Assembly: GCA_029260755.1 (NCBI GenBank)
Contig: JAJDCQ010000230.1
Location: 56,947 to 120,946 of the forward strand
Reading direction: 5' to 3'
DNA length: 64,000 bases
From: Planctomycetota bacterium
GTDB taxonomy: Bacteria; Planctomycetota; J058; JAJDCQ01
Below, piece by piece: positions 43,499 to 52,019 of the stretch (the stretch's first letter is position 1; each line of letters opens with the position of its first letter). A program made the position numbers and the translations under genes. Below the pieces are notes generated by a model that had not been told where the DNA came from, did not search any database, and saw only the letters and a list, made by a program, of their open reading frames with translations.

Positions 43499-44721
43499 TC
43501 CGCGCCAACACCCTCGGACGCTCGCCTCTCGCCACCGGGGCCCAACCTGCCCACGCCGAGCTCACCGACATCGCCGATGGAGGCCTCACCTGCGTCCCGG
43601 GGCTCACCGCGGCGGCCGTCGCGACCGGCGTGAAGCCGGACGACGCCCTCGACCTCGCCTTGATCCTCGCCGACGGACCGCGACCGTGGACGGCCGCCGG
43701 CGTCTTCACCAGGAACGCCGCCGCCGCCGCCCCGGTCGAGCTCTGCCGGGCGCGCCTGGCCAAGCGGCGCGCCGCCCGCGCGATCGTGATCAACAGCGGC
43801 AACGCCAACGCCCTCACCGGAGAGCAGGGCCGCCGTGATGCCCTCGCGATGGCCGAACGAGCCGAGGCCAGATGCGGCGGCCCGGCTCTCGTCCTCTCGA
43901 CCGGCGTCATCGGCGAGCCTCTCCCGATCGAGCGGGTCCTCGACGGGATCGATCGGGCCGCCTCGTCGTCGCCGAGCTCCGCGCGAGGCGCCGAGCTCTC
44001 CCAGGCGATCCTCACCACGGACACCTACCCCAAGGTGCACGCGACCGTCGTCGAGCTCACGGATGCGGGCACGACGGTGACCGTCGGCGGCGTCGCCAAG
44101 GGCTCGGGGATGATCCACCCCGACATGGCGACGATGCTCGCGGTCATCGGCACGGACGCGCCGCTCGGCGGCGACGCGGCCGACGAGCTCCTCAGGAGCG
44201 CGGTCGATGCCTCGTTCCACGAGATCAGCGTCGACGGCGACACGAGCACCAACGACACCGTCCTCCTCCTCGCGCGCGCGCCGAACGATCGATGCGGGCC
44301 GCTCACCGACGGAGCCGACATGGAGCGGCTCGCCCGCGCGATCACGCACGTCGCCCGCTCGCTGGCCGAGCAGATCGTCTTCGACGGCGAGGGGGCCTCG
44401 CGCGTCCTCGAGGTCCGCGTCGAGGGCGCGGGCACCCGGGGGGAGGCGAAGAAGGTCGCCGACTCCGTGTGCCGGTCGGCCCTCGTCAAGACCGCCCTCG
44501 CCGGAGGGGACCCGAACTGGGGGCGCATCGTCTCGGCCGCCGGCGCCGCGGACGTTCCGCTCGATCCAGACGCGATCGAGCTCCGGATCGAGGGCCACGC
44601 GGTCTACTCGCGCGGCGCCGTCGGGACCGTGAGCGAGGACGTTCTGCGAGCGGCATTCTCGGCGCGCCGGGTCCAGATCTCCCTGGACCTCGGTCGCGCG
44701 AAGCCAGGGCCCGAAAGCTGA
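43480..44721 (+). CDS. argJ: Bifunctional ornithine acetyltransferase/N-acetylglutamate synthase, C-terminus frameshifted
   Basis: 413 residues from the GTG at 43480 (CGGGAGAAC upstream), overlapping the GNAT gene by 19 bases; a GTG at 43441 is an alternative. ArgJ recycles the acetyl group from N-acetylornithine to glutamate. Key parts are VINSGNANALTG, TTDTYPK, KGSGMIHPDMATML (autocleavage before the Thr nucleophile) and GGDPNWGRI. The frame stops at 44721 after GRAKPGPES, but the family's conserved ending (TTDLTKRYVEINADYRS) is present in another frame up to TAG 44772-44774. Adding one base near 44705 restores a normal enzyme, so either the last about 20 residues are lost or a base is missing from the sequence. 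Confidence 0.92.
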   Translation: MSTNGLIRANTLGRSPLATGAQPAHAELTDIADGGLTCVPGLTAAAVATGVKPDDALDLALILADGPRPWTAAGVFTRNAAAAAPVELCRARLAKRRAARAIVINSGNANALTGEQGRRDALAMAERAEARCGGPALVLSTGVIGEPLPIERVLDGIDRAASSSPSSARGAELSQAILTTDTYPKVHATVVELTDAGTTVTVGGVAKGSGMIHPDMATMLAVIGTDAPLGGDAADELLRSAVDASFHEISVDGDTSTNDTVLLLARAPNDRCGPLTDGADMERLARAITHVARSLAEQIVFDGEGASRVLEVRVEGAGTRGEAKKVADSVCRSALVKTALAGGDPNWGRIVSAAGAADVPLDPDAIELRIEGHAVYSRGAVGTVSEDVLRAAFSARRVQISLDLGRAKPGPES

Positions 44722-44846
44722 CCACCGATCTGACGAAGCGCTACGTCGAGATCAACGCCGACTATCGATCGTAGCGCCCGCCGAACAGGCGAGCCGCGCG
44801 TCGCGGAGCCGAGTCGTCGGGCTCGACTCTCCGGCCGGGCCCGCGC

Positions 44847-46385
44847 CTAGCGGAGCCCGAGGAGCCGCACGAAGCGGACGAGGAGCGCTCCTCCCGCGGC
44901 GAACAGGCCGGCGAAGAGGAGCAGGACGAGCAGGTGCGAGGCCAGCGCCGGCTCGGCGTGGTCGATCCAGTCGATGCCGCCGGGCGGGCTCGCGATCGAG
45001 CCGTGCTCGGCGTCGAACGCCTCGTAGAAGTCGTCGGCCTCGGGGTCGGCGCCCGCGGCGATGCGCTCGGCCTCGTAGGCCATCCGCGCCTCTTGCCAGG
45101 CGAGGCCGTGGGCGAGCTCGGCGTCGAACTTCTTCCGCCAGGCGTCCTCGTCGGCGCCCGCCGCGGCGATGATCGCCTTCTGTCGGCTGCGGAGGTGCTG
45201 AAGGAAACCCTTGCGGACCGCCTCGTCGGGCCAGAACCGTGCCTCGAGCCGGGCCGCCCGCTCGTAGCATGCCCAGGCGACCGCGCGCTGCCCGACCCGC
45301 TCCATGAGGTTGCCGAGGGCGAGGGCGGAGTGCGGGTTCGCGCCGCCCCCGAGCGTCCACATCCCGAGGATTCCGAGGACGGGCTCGTCGAATGCGACGG
45401 GCGACGCGTGGATTCCGCGGGTGCGCTTCACCCACTCGAGGTTCGCGCCCACCTGGGTGATGAAGAAGCGGGCCGACTCGTTCAGCTCGAGGTCGGCCTC
45501 CTCGGTCAGCGCGAGGTCGATCAAGCCGCGCTCGCGGCTCGTCAACGACCGAGCCATCCGGGCATCGCGGTCGACCCGGCCCTTCGCGAGCTTCTCGCCG
45601 CAGACGTCGTAGCGGAGAAGGAGCTGCTCGGGTTTCTCGAACGCGCTCCTGAGATGCGCGACGAAACAGGCCTGCCACGTCTCCCGACCGAAGTGCGCCC
45701 CCGGGTTCAGGGTGATCGCGATCTTGACGTGCCGCAGCCCCAGCCCGAGCTGCGCCCGCGCGTCGGGATCGCCGCCGACGGCCGCCTTGAAGCCGCCGTG
45801 GAGGAGGAACGTGCCGAGATTCGCGTGGGTGCGGTAGAGGGCGAGGGTGTCCTCATCGAGGCCACCCTCGCGCTCGAGCTCGCGGCGCCGTCTGCCGAGC
45901 TCGCTTCGCCGGAGCTCGGAGACGTCGATCTCCCGCGGGGCGCCGCGCGCATGCTGCAGGGCGAGCTTCCGCTCCATCACCCGGGCGCCCTCGTCCGGGC
46001 GGCCGAGCTTGTCGTGCGCGACGGCGGCGACGTCGAGCGCGTCGAGGAACCCCGACCCGATCGGCACGCCCTCGACGTCGGGCAGGGCGGCGATCGTCGC
46101 CTCGGCCTTCGCGAGACGGGCGCTCCAGTAGGCCTCGCCGTGGACCGGATAGCGCTGATGGACGACGTCGTGGACCATCGCGATCCGGAGCGAGGTGCCG
46201 CCAGGGATCAGCGGCACCTGATGGGGCAGCGGGATTCGCGAGCGCTCGACCGGCAGCCCGAGGAGCTGGACCCACTTCGACGTCCCGATGATGCCCGAGC
46301 AGCACAGGCCGATCAGCGCGGCGAAGCCGACGGTCAGGAAGCCGAAGATCCGAACGGAGCCCCGCGTCGGGGGACGGTTCGTCAT
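44847..46385 (-). CDS. Membrane protein with two terminal membrane helices and a helical central domain
   Basis: 512 residues. A membrane segment near the N-terminus (about 12-34, GFLTVGFAALIGLCCSGIIG) and another near the C-terminus (about 482-505) flank a large, mostly helical soluble part with TPR-like pieces (LGNLMERVGQRAVAWACYERAARLEA). Topology would place the middle outside the cytoplasm. No catalytic motif is recognised. It is 10 bases downstream of a small exported membrane protein, so they form a unit; argJ converges from the other side. Confidence 0.75.
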   Translation of the reverse strand: MTNRPPTRGSVRIFGFLTVGFAALIGLCCSGIIGTSKWVQLLGLPVERSRIPLPHQVPLIPGGTSLRIAMVHDVVHQRYPVHGEAYWSARLAKAEATIAALPDVEGVPIGSGFLDALDVAAVAHDKLGRPDEGARVMERKLALQHARGAPREIDVSELRRSELGRRRRELEREGGLDEDTLALYRTHANLGTFLLHGGFKAAVGGDPDARAQLGLGLRHVKIAITLNPGAHFGRETWQACFVAHLRSAFEKPEQLLLRYDVCGEKLAKGRVDRDARMARSLTSRERGLIDLALTEEADLELNESARFFITQVGANLEWVKRTRGIHASPVAFDEPVLGILGMWTLGGGANPHSALALGNLMERVGQRAVAWACYERAARLEARFWPDEAVRKGFLQHLRSRQKAIIAAAGADEDAWRKKFDAELAHGLAWQEARMAYEAERIAAGADPEADDFYEAFDAEHGSIASPPGGIDWIDHAEPALASHLLVLLLFAGLFAAGGALLVRFVRLLGLR

Positions 46386-46395
46386 GGCGTCGGGA

Positions 46396-46653
46396 TCAGG
46401 GCCGCGTGGCGACCCAGGCGGATCCGCCGATGAGGCTCGCGCCGACCGCGCCCACGACGACGGCCCGGACGATCGGGAGGATCCCCTCGTTCGCGGGCTT
46501 CTCGTCGCGCTCGAGCGTCTCGTCGTACTGCGAGCGGAACTCGCGCTCCTCGTGCTTGGTGCGCGGCTCGTTGATGCACGCGGCGGCGGGCGCGGCCGTC
46601 CCGGCGGTGACGAGGACGGCGGCGGCGAAGGAGAGGGCGAGGCGGCGCATCAT
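46396..46653 (-). CDS. Small membrane protein with signal peptide
   Basis: 85 residues from the ATG at 46653 (tandem ATGATG; AGGAG upstream). A signal peptide (cleavage near AAA at 23), a short charged segment (RTKHEEREFRSQYDETLERD) and a C-terminal membrane helix (VRAVVVGAVGASLIGGSAW) close to the end. No family is recognised. The gene is 10 bases upstream of the 512-residue membrane protein and probably co-transcribed. Confidence 0.65.
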   Translation of the reverse strand: MMRRLALSFAAAVLVTAGTAAPAAACINEPRTKHEEREFRSQYDETLERDEKPANEGILPIVRAVVVGAVGASLIGGSAWVATRP

Positions 46654-46779
46654 GGTCGGAAGCTCCTGGGTGGCGTGCTCTGACACCGTTATACCCGAAG
46701 CCGGCGGCGGCGGTTCGCTCCGATCCGGAGGCGCGCCCGCAAGGCGTCGTCGAGAAGTAGGTTACGAGTGCTGGTCGCG

Positions 46780-48498
46780 TCAGCGGGTGACGATCGCCCC
46801 GCCCATCACGAGGACGTCCATCCTCGTCGAGAGGAAGCACTCGATCGCATCCTCGGGGGTGCAGACGATCGGCTCGTTCTCGTTGAACGAGGTGTTCAGC
46901 AGGAGCGGCACGCCGGTCTCGTCGCGGAACGCGCTGATGAGGCGGTGGTAGTCGGGGTCGACCGCGGCATCGACCGTCTGGATCCGGCAGGTCCCGTCGG
47001 CGTGGACGACGGCCGGGATCTCGCTCCGGACGCTCGCCCGGACCGGAAACGTGAAGAGCATGAACGGGGCCGGGCCGTCGACCTCGAACCACGTAGACGC
47101 CTCCTCGACCAGGACGCTCGCGGCGAACGGTCGGAACGGCTCGCGGAACTTGATCCGGCTGTTGAGGGTGTCGCGCATCTCGACCTTGCGCGGGTCGGCG
47201 AGGATGCTCCGGCCGCCGAGGGCGCGCGGGCCGAACTCCATCCGCCCGTTGAACCAGCCGACGATCTTGCCCTGGGCGAGGGCGCTCGCCACCTGCGCCG
47301 GCATGTCGTCGGGCCGTTCGAGGGTGAGGCCCATGTCGGCGACCGCCCGATCGACGGCGTCGTCGGGGTAGGACGGTCCGAGGCGCGCCGTCTGCAGCGG
47401 CGGTCGGTGATCGCCCGCGCCGCGCGCGACGATCAGGGCGCAGCCCATCGCCGTCCCGCTGTCGCCGGCCGACGGCGGCACGAAGACGCGCTGAAACGGC
47501 GTCTCCTCGAGGATCTTCGCGTTCGAGTGGCAGTTCAGAGCCACGCCGCCCGCGTACGCCAGGTCGGTCGAGCCGGTTCGCTCGTGGAGGTGGGTCGCGA
47601 CGTGGACGATCGCCTCGTCGAGCACCTGCTGGATGCTGGCGGCGAGGTCGCGGTCGCGCTTGCTGAACGGCGCGTACTTCACCCGCGGCGAGCCGAAGAT
47701 CTCCATCACCTTCTCGGTGAAGATGTCCTCGATGAGCGGCACCCGGTCGACCCAGATCATGTCGATCCCGTAGACCGGGTGGGTGAAGTAGTCGGCGTTG
47801 AGCTCGAACAGGCCGTTCGGCAGCAGCCGCACGACGTCGCGGAGCTGCTCGACGTAGACCGGCTCGCCGAGCGCCGCGAGCCCCATCACCTTGCCCTCGT
47901 CGCCGTAGGCGCGGAAGCCGAGGAACTGGGTGAACATCGTGTAGAAGGCGCCGAGCGAGTGGGGGAAGAGCACCTTCTCGTCGATCGAGAGCTCGCCGCC
48001 GGCGCCGCGCCCGAGCATCGTCGAGCAGAAGTCGCCGAAGCTGTCGACCGACAGCAGCGCGCACCGATCGAACCCGGAGAGGTAGTAGGCGCACGCGAGG
48101 TGGCTGAGGTGGTGCTCGATCTCGTGGACCTGCGCTCGGACCGTGCTCTTCGAGACGCCGAGCTCGGACGCGAGCACCTTCTGGAGGTCGCGGTAGCGGG
48201 CGACGTCCTCGAACCGACGCTTGATCTGGCGGCTGTAGTTCGGGCGACCCGAGAGGATCTGGAGGATGTCGCGCTCGACGTGCTCGATCGGCTTGCTCGA
48301 GCTGGCGACGTGGTCGACCTCGGCGATCCCGATCCCCGCCTCGCGGAGGCAGTAGCGAACGGCCTGCACGGGGAATCCGGCGCTGTGCTTGATGCGGTTG
48401 AAGCGCTCCTCCTCGGCCGCGGCGACGATCGTGCCGTCGACGACCAGGCAAGCGGCGGCGTCGGCGTGGTAGGCGTTGAGGCCGAGGACGGTGGTCAC
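46780..48498 (-). CDS. NodU/CmcH-type carbamoyltransferase 2
   Basis: 572 residues, the same length as the 22039 paralogue but divergent in sequence. It has GLNAYHADAAACLVVDG, the EEERFNRIKH motif, HHLSHLACAYYLSGFDR, GRMEFGPRALGGRSIL and FREPFRPFAASVL. The family carbamoylates hydroxyl groups of sugars or secondary metabolites with carbamoyl phosphate and ATP. Neighbours give no acceptor clue: it stands alone under its own sigma-70 promoter. The carA gene at 55 kb could feed the carbamoyl phosphate pool. Confidence 0.93.
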   Translation of the reverse strand: MTTVLGLNAYHADAAACLVVDGTIVAAAEEERFNRIKHSAGFPVQAVRYCLREAGIGIAEVDHVASSSKPIEHVERDILQILSGRPNYSRQIKRRFEDVARYRDLQKVLASELGVSKSTVRAQVHEIEHHLSHLACAYYLSGFDRCALLSVDSFGDFCSTMLGRGAGGELSIDEKVLFPHSLGAFYTMFTQFLGFRAYGDEGKVMGLAALGEPVYVEQLRDVVRLLPNGLFELNADYFTHPVYGIDMIWVDRVPLIEDIFTEKVMEIFGSPRVKYAPFSKRDRDLAASIQQVLDEAIVHVATHLHERTGSTDLAYAGGVALNCHSNAKILEETPFQRVFVPPSAGDSGTAMGCALIVARGAGDHRPPLQTARLGPSYPDDAVDRAVADMGLTLERPDDMPAQVASALAQGKIVGWFNGRMEFGPRALGGRSILADPRKVEMRDTLNSRIKFREPFRPFAASVLVEEASTWFEVDGPAPFMLFTFPVRASVRSEIPAVVHADGTCRIQTVDAAVDPDYHRLISAFRDETGVPLLLNTSFNENEPIVCTPEDAIECFLSTRMDVLVMGGAIVTR

Positions 48499-48561
48499 GA
48501 GGGTGGCTCCCGCAGCTCGCGAGTCCCGAAGGAAGGGAGCGAGGATTCGCTGTGGGCGCGG

Positions 48562-48590
48562 ATTCTAGCGAGCCTCACGCAACGCGTCAA
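48562..48590 (-). promoter_or_regulatory. Sigma-70 promoter of carbamoyltransferase 2
   Basis: On the minus strand TTGACG and TAGAAT are separated by exactly 17 bases. The predicted start near 48555 gives a leader of about 57 bases to the ATG at 48498. Confidence 0.7.
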
Positions 48591-48644
48591 TTCAGGGACG
48601 CCGAAGGCGGCGCCGATGCGCCCGACGACTCGTGACCGTCCGCG

Positions 48645-49064
48645 CTACTCGTCGGGGGGCCCGCGGGCCGACCCGTCGCCGCCGTCGGGGCCGAGGCCCC
48701 ATTCCCAGTCGCTGTCGACGCGGACCTCTTCGTCCCAGGTGAGCTTGGCGATCGCGATGAACGGCGCTCCGAGCAGCCCGCCGACGAGGCCGCCGACCAG
48801 CCCGAGCGGCATCGCGAAGGTCGTGATGACCTCCCAGCCGACGCCGCCGTAGTCGACCTGGAACGCGACCACGGCCGGCACCGGCCAGCCCTGCGCGATC
48901 ACGGTCGCGTCGTAGCAGACCGCGAACCAGGACCGGAACGCGTTGTCCGCGTCGTAGACGTTGCGGAGCCCGGTGTAGCTAGGGGAGAGGCAGCCGCTGG
49001 CGCCGAGGAGCAGGGTGGCGCCGAGGGCCACGAGCGCGGCGGGTCGTCGACGGTGCGTTCGCAT
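48645..49064 (-). CDS. Small lipoprotein with Gly-rich membrane segment
   Basis: 139 residues from the ATG at 49064 (GGAGG six bases upstream). A lipoprotein signal (LLLGASGC, Cys25) is followed by YTGLRNVYDADNAFRSWFA and a hydrophobic Gly-rich helix pair (MPLGLVGGLVGGLLGAPFI). The end is acidic. No family is recognised. It is a single gene between carbamoyltransferase 2 and the divergent SUFU-like gene; a TACAAT -10-like box is near 49095. Confidence 0.65.
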   Translation of the reverse strand: MRTHRRRPAALVALGATLLLGASGCLSPSYTGLRNVYDADNAFRSWFAVCYDATVIAQGWPVPAVVAFQVDYGGVGWEVITTFAMPLGLVGGLVGGLLGAPFIAIAKLTWDEEVRVDSDWEWGLGPDGGDGSARGPPDE

Positions 49065-49182
49065 CCATCCTCCGGAGTTGGTGGGCTCGGCTCGAATTGT
49101 AGTTCGCCTCACCCCGCGCCGACCACTGGCGATCCGGGCAGCATCGCGCTAACTTCGTTGCCACGAAGGATCACCGACGGAG

Positions 49183-49848
49183 ATGCCACCGACCATGACC
49201 CACGAGGATCTACTGCGAGCGACCCGCGAGGCGCGCGAGGCCGCCTGGCGCTCCCTCGGGATGGTCCGCGAGGACGTCCTCAAGCCGCTCGTGAACCCCT
49301 CGCTCATGGGCGGCCCGAAGTGGCCGTCGCTGCGGCAGGCGTGGCGCGAGATCCGGCGGGACGACCGGATCGCGCTCGTCTCCGACGGACTCTCGGATCC
49401 CGATGAGGACGGCGGGGCGCAGAACGGCTTCGGGCTCGAGTTCATCCTCGAGACGAGCGACGCCCTCGGCACGGGCGGGATCCAGCGCACCTGGGCGTTC
49501 CAGGCGATCTACCAGCTCTCGCAGACGGCGGCCCGCCACGGCGGACTCCGGGCGCTCCTCGACGACGTCGGCCTCGCCACGATGGAGATGGAGGACGTCG
49601 ACGCTCCGGCCGCCTTCCTCCACGAGGGCACGGCGGGGCTGCTCCTCGGCGTCCCGGCTCCGGCCCTCCCCGACGCGATCGGCCTCCCCGAAGGCGACGC
49701 GCGCCTCGTGACGGCGAAGCTCCTCACGGCGGGCGAGCTCGTCCACGCGATCGACGGGGGCCCCGACGGACGGCGGGCGCTCGCCGCGAAGTTCGCGGCG
49801 GACGGCAGCCATCACGTCTCGAGCACGGCCCGCGCCAGCGTCGTCTGA
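49183..49848 (+). CDS. Suppressor-of-fused-like domain protein
   Basis: 221 residues; the second ATG at 49195 (MTHEDLL) is equally possible because neither has a strong ribosome site. The block RIALVSDGLSDPDEDGG followed by GFGLEFILET resembles the core of SUFU-domain proteins, which in bacteria are often immunity or stress-associated and cytoplasmic. The remainder (AFLHEGTAGLLLGVPAP, VTAKLLTAGELVHAI) fits a compact alpha/beta fold. The family call is from pattern memory only. It converges with the HEAT gene across hairpin repeat B. Confidence 0.55.
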   Translation: MPPTMTHEDLLRATREAREAAWRSLGMVREDVLKPLVNPSLMGGPKWPSLRQAWREIRRDDRIALVSDGLSDPDEDGGAQNGFGLEFILETSDALGTGGIQRTWAFQAIYQLSQTAARHGGLRALLDDVGLATMEMEDVDAPAAFLHEGTAGLLLGVPAPALPDAIGLPEGDARLVTAKLLTAGELVHAIDGGPDGRRALAAKFAADGSHHVSSTARASVV

Positions 49849-49870
49849 CGAGACCGACGTTCGGACTGAA

Positions 49871-49967
49871 TCTCACGCAAAGGCGCAAAGGCGCAAAGGG
49901 GCGTTGGGTGGAGCCGAATCTCGGCTCGGACCAACGCCCCTTTGCGCCTTTGCGCCTTTGCGTGAGA
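49871..49967. repeat. Family B perfect inverted repeat between convergent genes
   Basis: Two 37-base arms (49871-49907 and 49931-49967) are exact reverse complements. Each arm carries CGCAAAGG three times at an 8-base period. Inside, GAGCCGA-ATC-TCGGCTC (49911-49927) forms a second stem, so almost all 97 bases fold into one hairpin. It lies between stops at 49848 and 49981, where it could act as a two-way terminator. Confidence 0.9.
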
Positions 49968-49980
49968 AACCGTCGTTCCG

Positions 49981-51624
49981 TCACTCGGCCGTCCGGCACA
50001 GCGTGCACACCCAGCCCTTCGCCCGGGCGTCGAAGCCGAAGACGTCGAAGAACCGCGCCGCCCGGAGCTGCTCGATCAACCGATCCTGCTCGGCCGAGGT
50101 CAGGAACGGCTCGCGGACGTAGGTCGCGAAGTCGTCGCCGTCGCGCTCGCGGTAGGCGTCGTACATCCCCTTCACGCCGTCGATCGCGTCCTCGACGATC
50201 GTGGGCGCGAGGACCGAGCGGCCGACCAGACACGCCGACAGGGCGATCTTGAGCCAGCGGTTCCACGTCTTGCTCTCGGTCCGGAACGGGCGGTCCTCGG
50301 GGAAGAGGCACGCCCCTTCCGCGCCCGCGCAGACGAAGTGGAGGACGATCGTCCGGCGGACGAGCCCTTCGCTCGAGAACGACGCCGGGATCGGCAGGCG
50401 CTGGCCGAGCGTGGCGAGCATCGCGTTCATCGCCTCGAGGTTGTCGTCGACGTAGCGCCGGAGCTCGGAGACGGCGTCCTCGGCCTGCGCGATCCGCGCC
50501 TCGACCTCAGCGAGCCGGCGCTCGATCGCCTCGTCCCCGCCTCCCTCGAGCAGGGCGAGCACCGCCTTGGCCGCCTCGCGCACGTGCATGACCGGATCCT
50601 CGGCGAGCGCGCGGATCCGCTCCGCGTGCGGCGCGAGGCGCTCCGGCTCCGGCTCGCACGCGTTGCGAAGGTGCATGAGGGTCGCGGCGCGCTCGTGGTC
50701 CTCGCCGGCGTGCTCGAGGAGGGCGACGAGCGCGGGCACGACGACGTCGGCGATGGCGCCGCCTCTCCTCCCGATCCGGCCGAGGGCGTCGGCGAGGATG
50801 ATCCGCTGTCCCGAAGGTCCGCTTCCTCGGACGGCGGCGAGGATCGCGTCGAGGTGCGGCAGGACCGACTCGGGCTGCTCGGCGGCGAGCTCGGCGACGA
50901 CGCTCGCGAACGCCGCCCCGCCGATCGAGTCGTCGAGCCGCGCCACGAGCGCCTCGATGTGCGGCGCGATCAGGTCCGAGCGGCGCTTGGCGATCGCGAG
51001 GAGGAGGGCGGCGCCGGCCCCGTGCGGCTCGCCGAGGGCGAACGCCGCCACGCGATCGATGTCCGCCTCGAAGGCCTCGCGCGCGTGGGGGTAGAGCCCG
51101 GCGAGGGTGCCGACGAGCTCGCTCCGGCCGGCGATCACCAGCGTGAGGACCTCACTGACGAACGGCGCGAGCACCGCCGGTCGCTGGATCGAGGCGGTCG
51201 CGACCACGCCGCGGGCCATCGCCGCCTCGTCGCCGTCGCCGAGCGCGAGCGAGACGAGCGAGGGCAGGAGGCGCTCGGCGAGCGCGCCGTCGGTCATCAG
51301 CGGACCGTGCAGGGTGGCGACCAGGCTCAGGAGCGCCTGACCCCACGCGTCGTCCTCGTCGGCCCGCTCGACGAGCGCGGCGAGGGCGGCCTCGAGCGCG
51401 CCGGCCGCCCGCGTCGCCGAGCCCGGCACGCGCGTCAGCACCCACGAGGCGGCGCCGACCACGATCGGCGCGAGCTGCGGGTCGGGGACGCTCTGGAGGA
51501 CGCCGAGGAGCGCCGGCAGGTGTGGCTCGGCCGCCGCCGGGTCGTCACCGGCCGTCCTGGCGAGCTCGACGGCCGCCTTCAGGCGCGCCCGCGGGTCGTC
51601 CCCGAAGAGGTCGTCGACGTTCAC
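49981..51624 (-). CDS. HEAT-repeat protein with C-terminal Cys pair
   Basis: 547 residues. Residues about 10-370 are continuous HEAT-like helical repeats (such as LAPIVVGAASWVLTRVPG and VVVPALVALLEHAGEDHER), then a coiled-coil-like segment (about 375-410, IERRLAEVEARIAQAEDAV) and a C-terminal domain ending in WVCTLCR, a CxxC that might bind metal. No signal peptide. It looks like a cytoplasmic scaffold or sensor; partner unknown. Its upstream region contains repeat A3, with no clear promoter in 51625-51747. Confidence 0.75.
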   Translation of the reverse strand: MNVDDLFGDDPRARLKAAVELARTAGDDPAAAEPHLPALLGVLQSVPDPQLAPIVVGAASWVLTRVPGSATRAAGALEAALAALVERADEDDAWGQALLSLVATLHGPLMTDGALAERLLPSLVSLALGDGDEAAMARGVVATASIQRPAVLAPFVSEVLTLVIAGRSELVGTLAGLYPHAREAFEADIDRVAAFALGEPHGAGAALLLAIAKRRSDLIAPHIEALVARLDDSIGGAAFASVVAELAAEQPESVLPHLDAILAAVRGSGPSGQRIILADALGRIGRRGGAIADVVVPALVALLEHAGEDHERAATLMHLRNACEPEPERLAPHAERIRALAEDPVMHVREAAKAVLALLEGGGDEAIERRLAEVEARIAQAEDAVSELRRYVDDNLEAMNAMLATLGQRLPIPASFSSEGLVRRTIVLHFVCAGAEGACLFPEDRPFRTESKTWNRWLKIALSACLVGRSVLAPTIVEDAIDGVKGMYDAYRERDGDDFATYVREPFLTSAEQDRLIEQLRAARFFDVFGFDARAKGWVCTLCRTAE

Positions 51625-51747
51625 GGGCCGGTCTCGATCGAGGGCCGCGCAGCAAGCCGCCGGCGGTCATGCGTAAGCGGTTGCCGACCGCGGAGCCGGG
51701 CTTGCCTGCGGCGCGGCACGCGGAGGCCTGACCCCGTCGGCGAGCAG

Positions 51748-52010
51748 GATGTCACCACGGAGACACGGAGAACACGGAGAATCCACGGAGCAGATCGCGC
51801 GGGGTCGAACGAGTCGAGCTGCCCTCGCTCGCGTTCTCGCTCGAGTGATGCTCCCGCCAGAGACGAGGCCCGACGGAAGACTCTTCGTGCGTCCAGGATT
51901 CCATCGTCACCGCAGTGACGCCAACCCGGATCGAGCTGCCCGCGTTTCTCCGTGAATCCTCCGTGTTCTCCGTGTCTCCGTGGTGACATCCATCTTCGCC
52001 GAAGGCGAAG
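51748..52010. repeat. Family A inverted-repeat element, copy A3
   Basis: Left arm from 51748 (GATGTCACCACGGAG) and right arm 51946-51990 are near-perfect reverse complements with the 8-9 base ACGGAG period. The inner hairpin CGTCAC-CGCA-GTGACG (51905-51920) occupies the place of the CGTCGC stem of the other copies. GAGACGAGGCCCGA near 51860 matches A1. The outer hairpin CTTCGCC-GAA-GGCGAAG (51994-52010) abuts the phoH stop. The element fills most of the 395-base gap 51625-52019. Confidence 0.8.
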
Positions 52011-52019
52011 CCAGACCGC

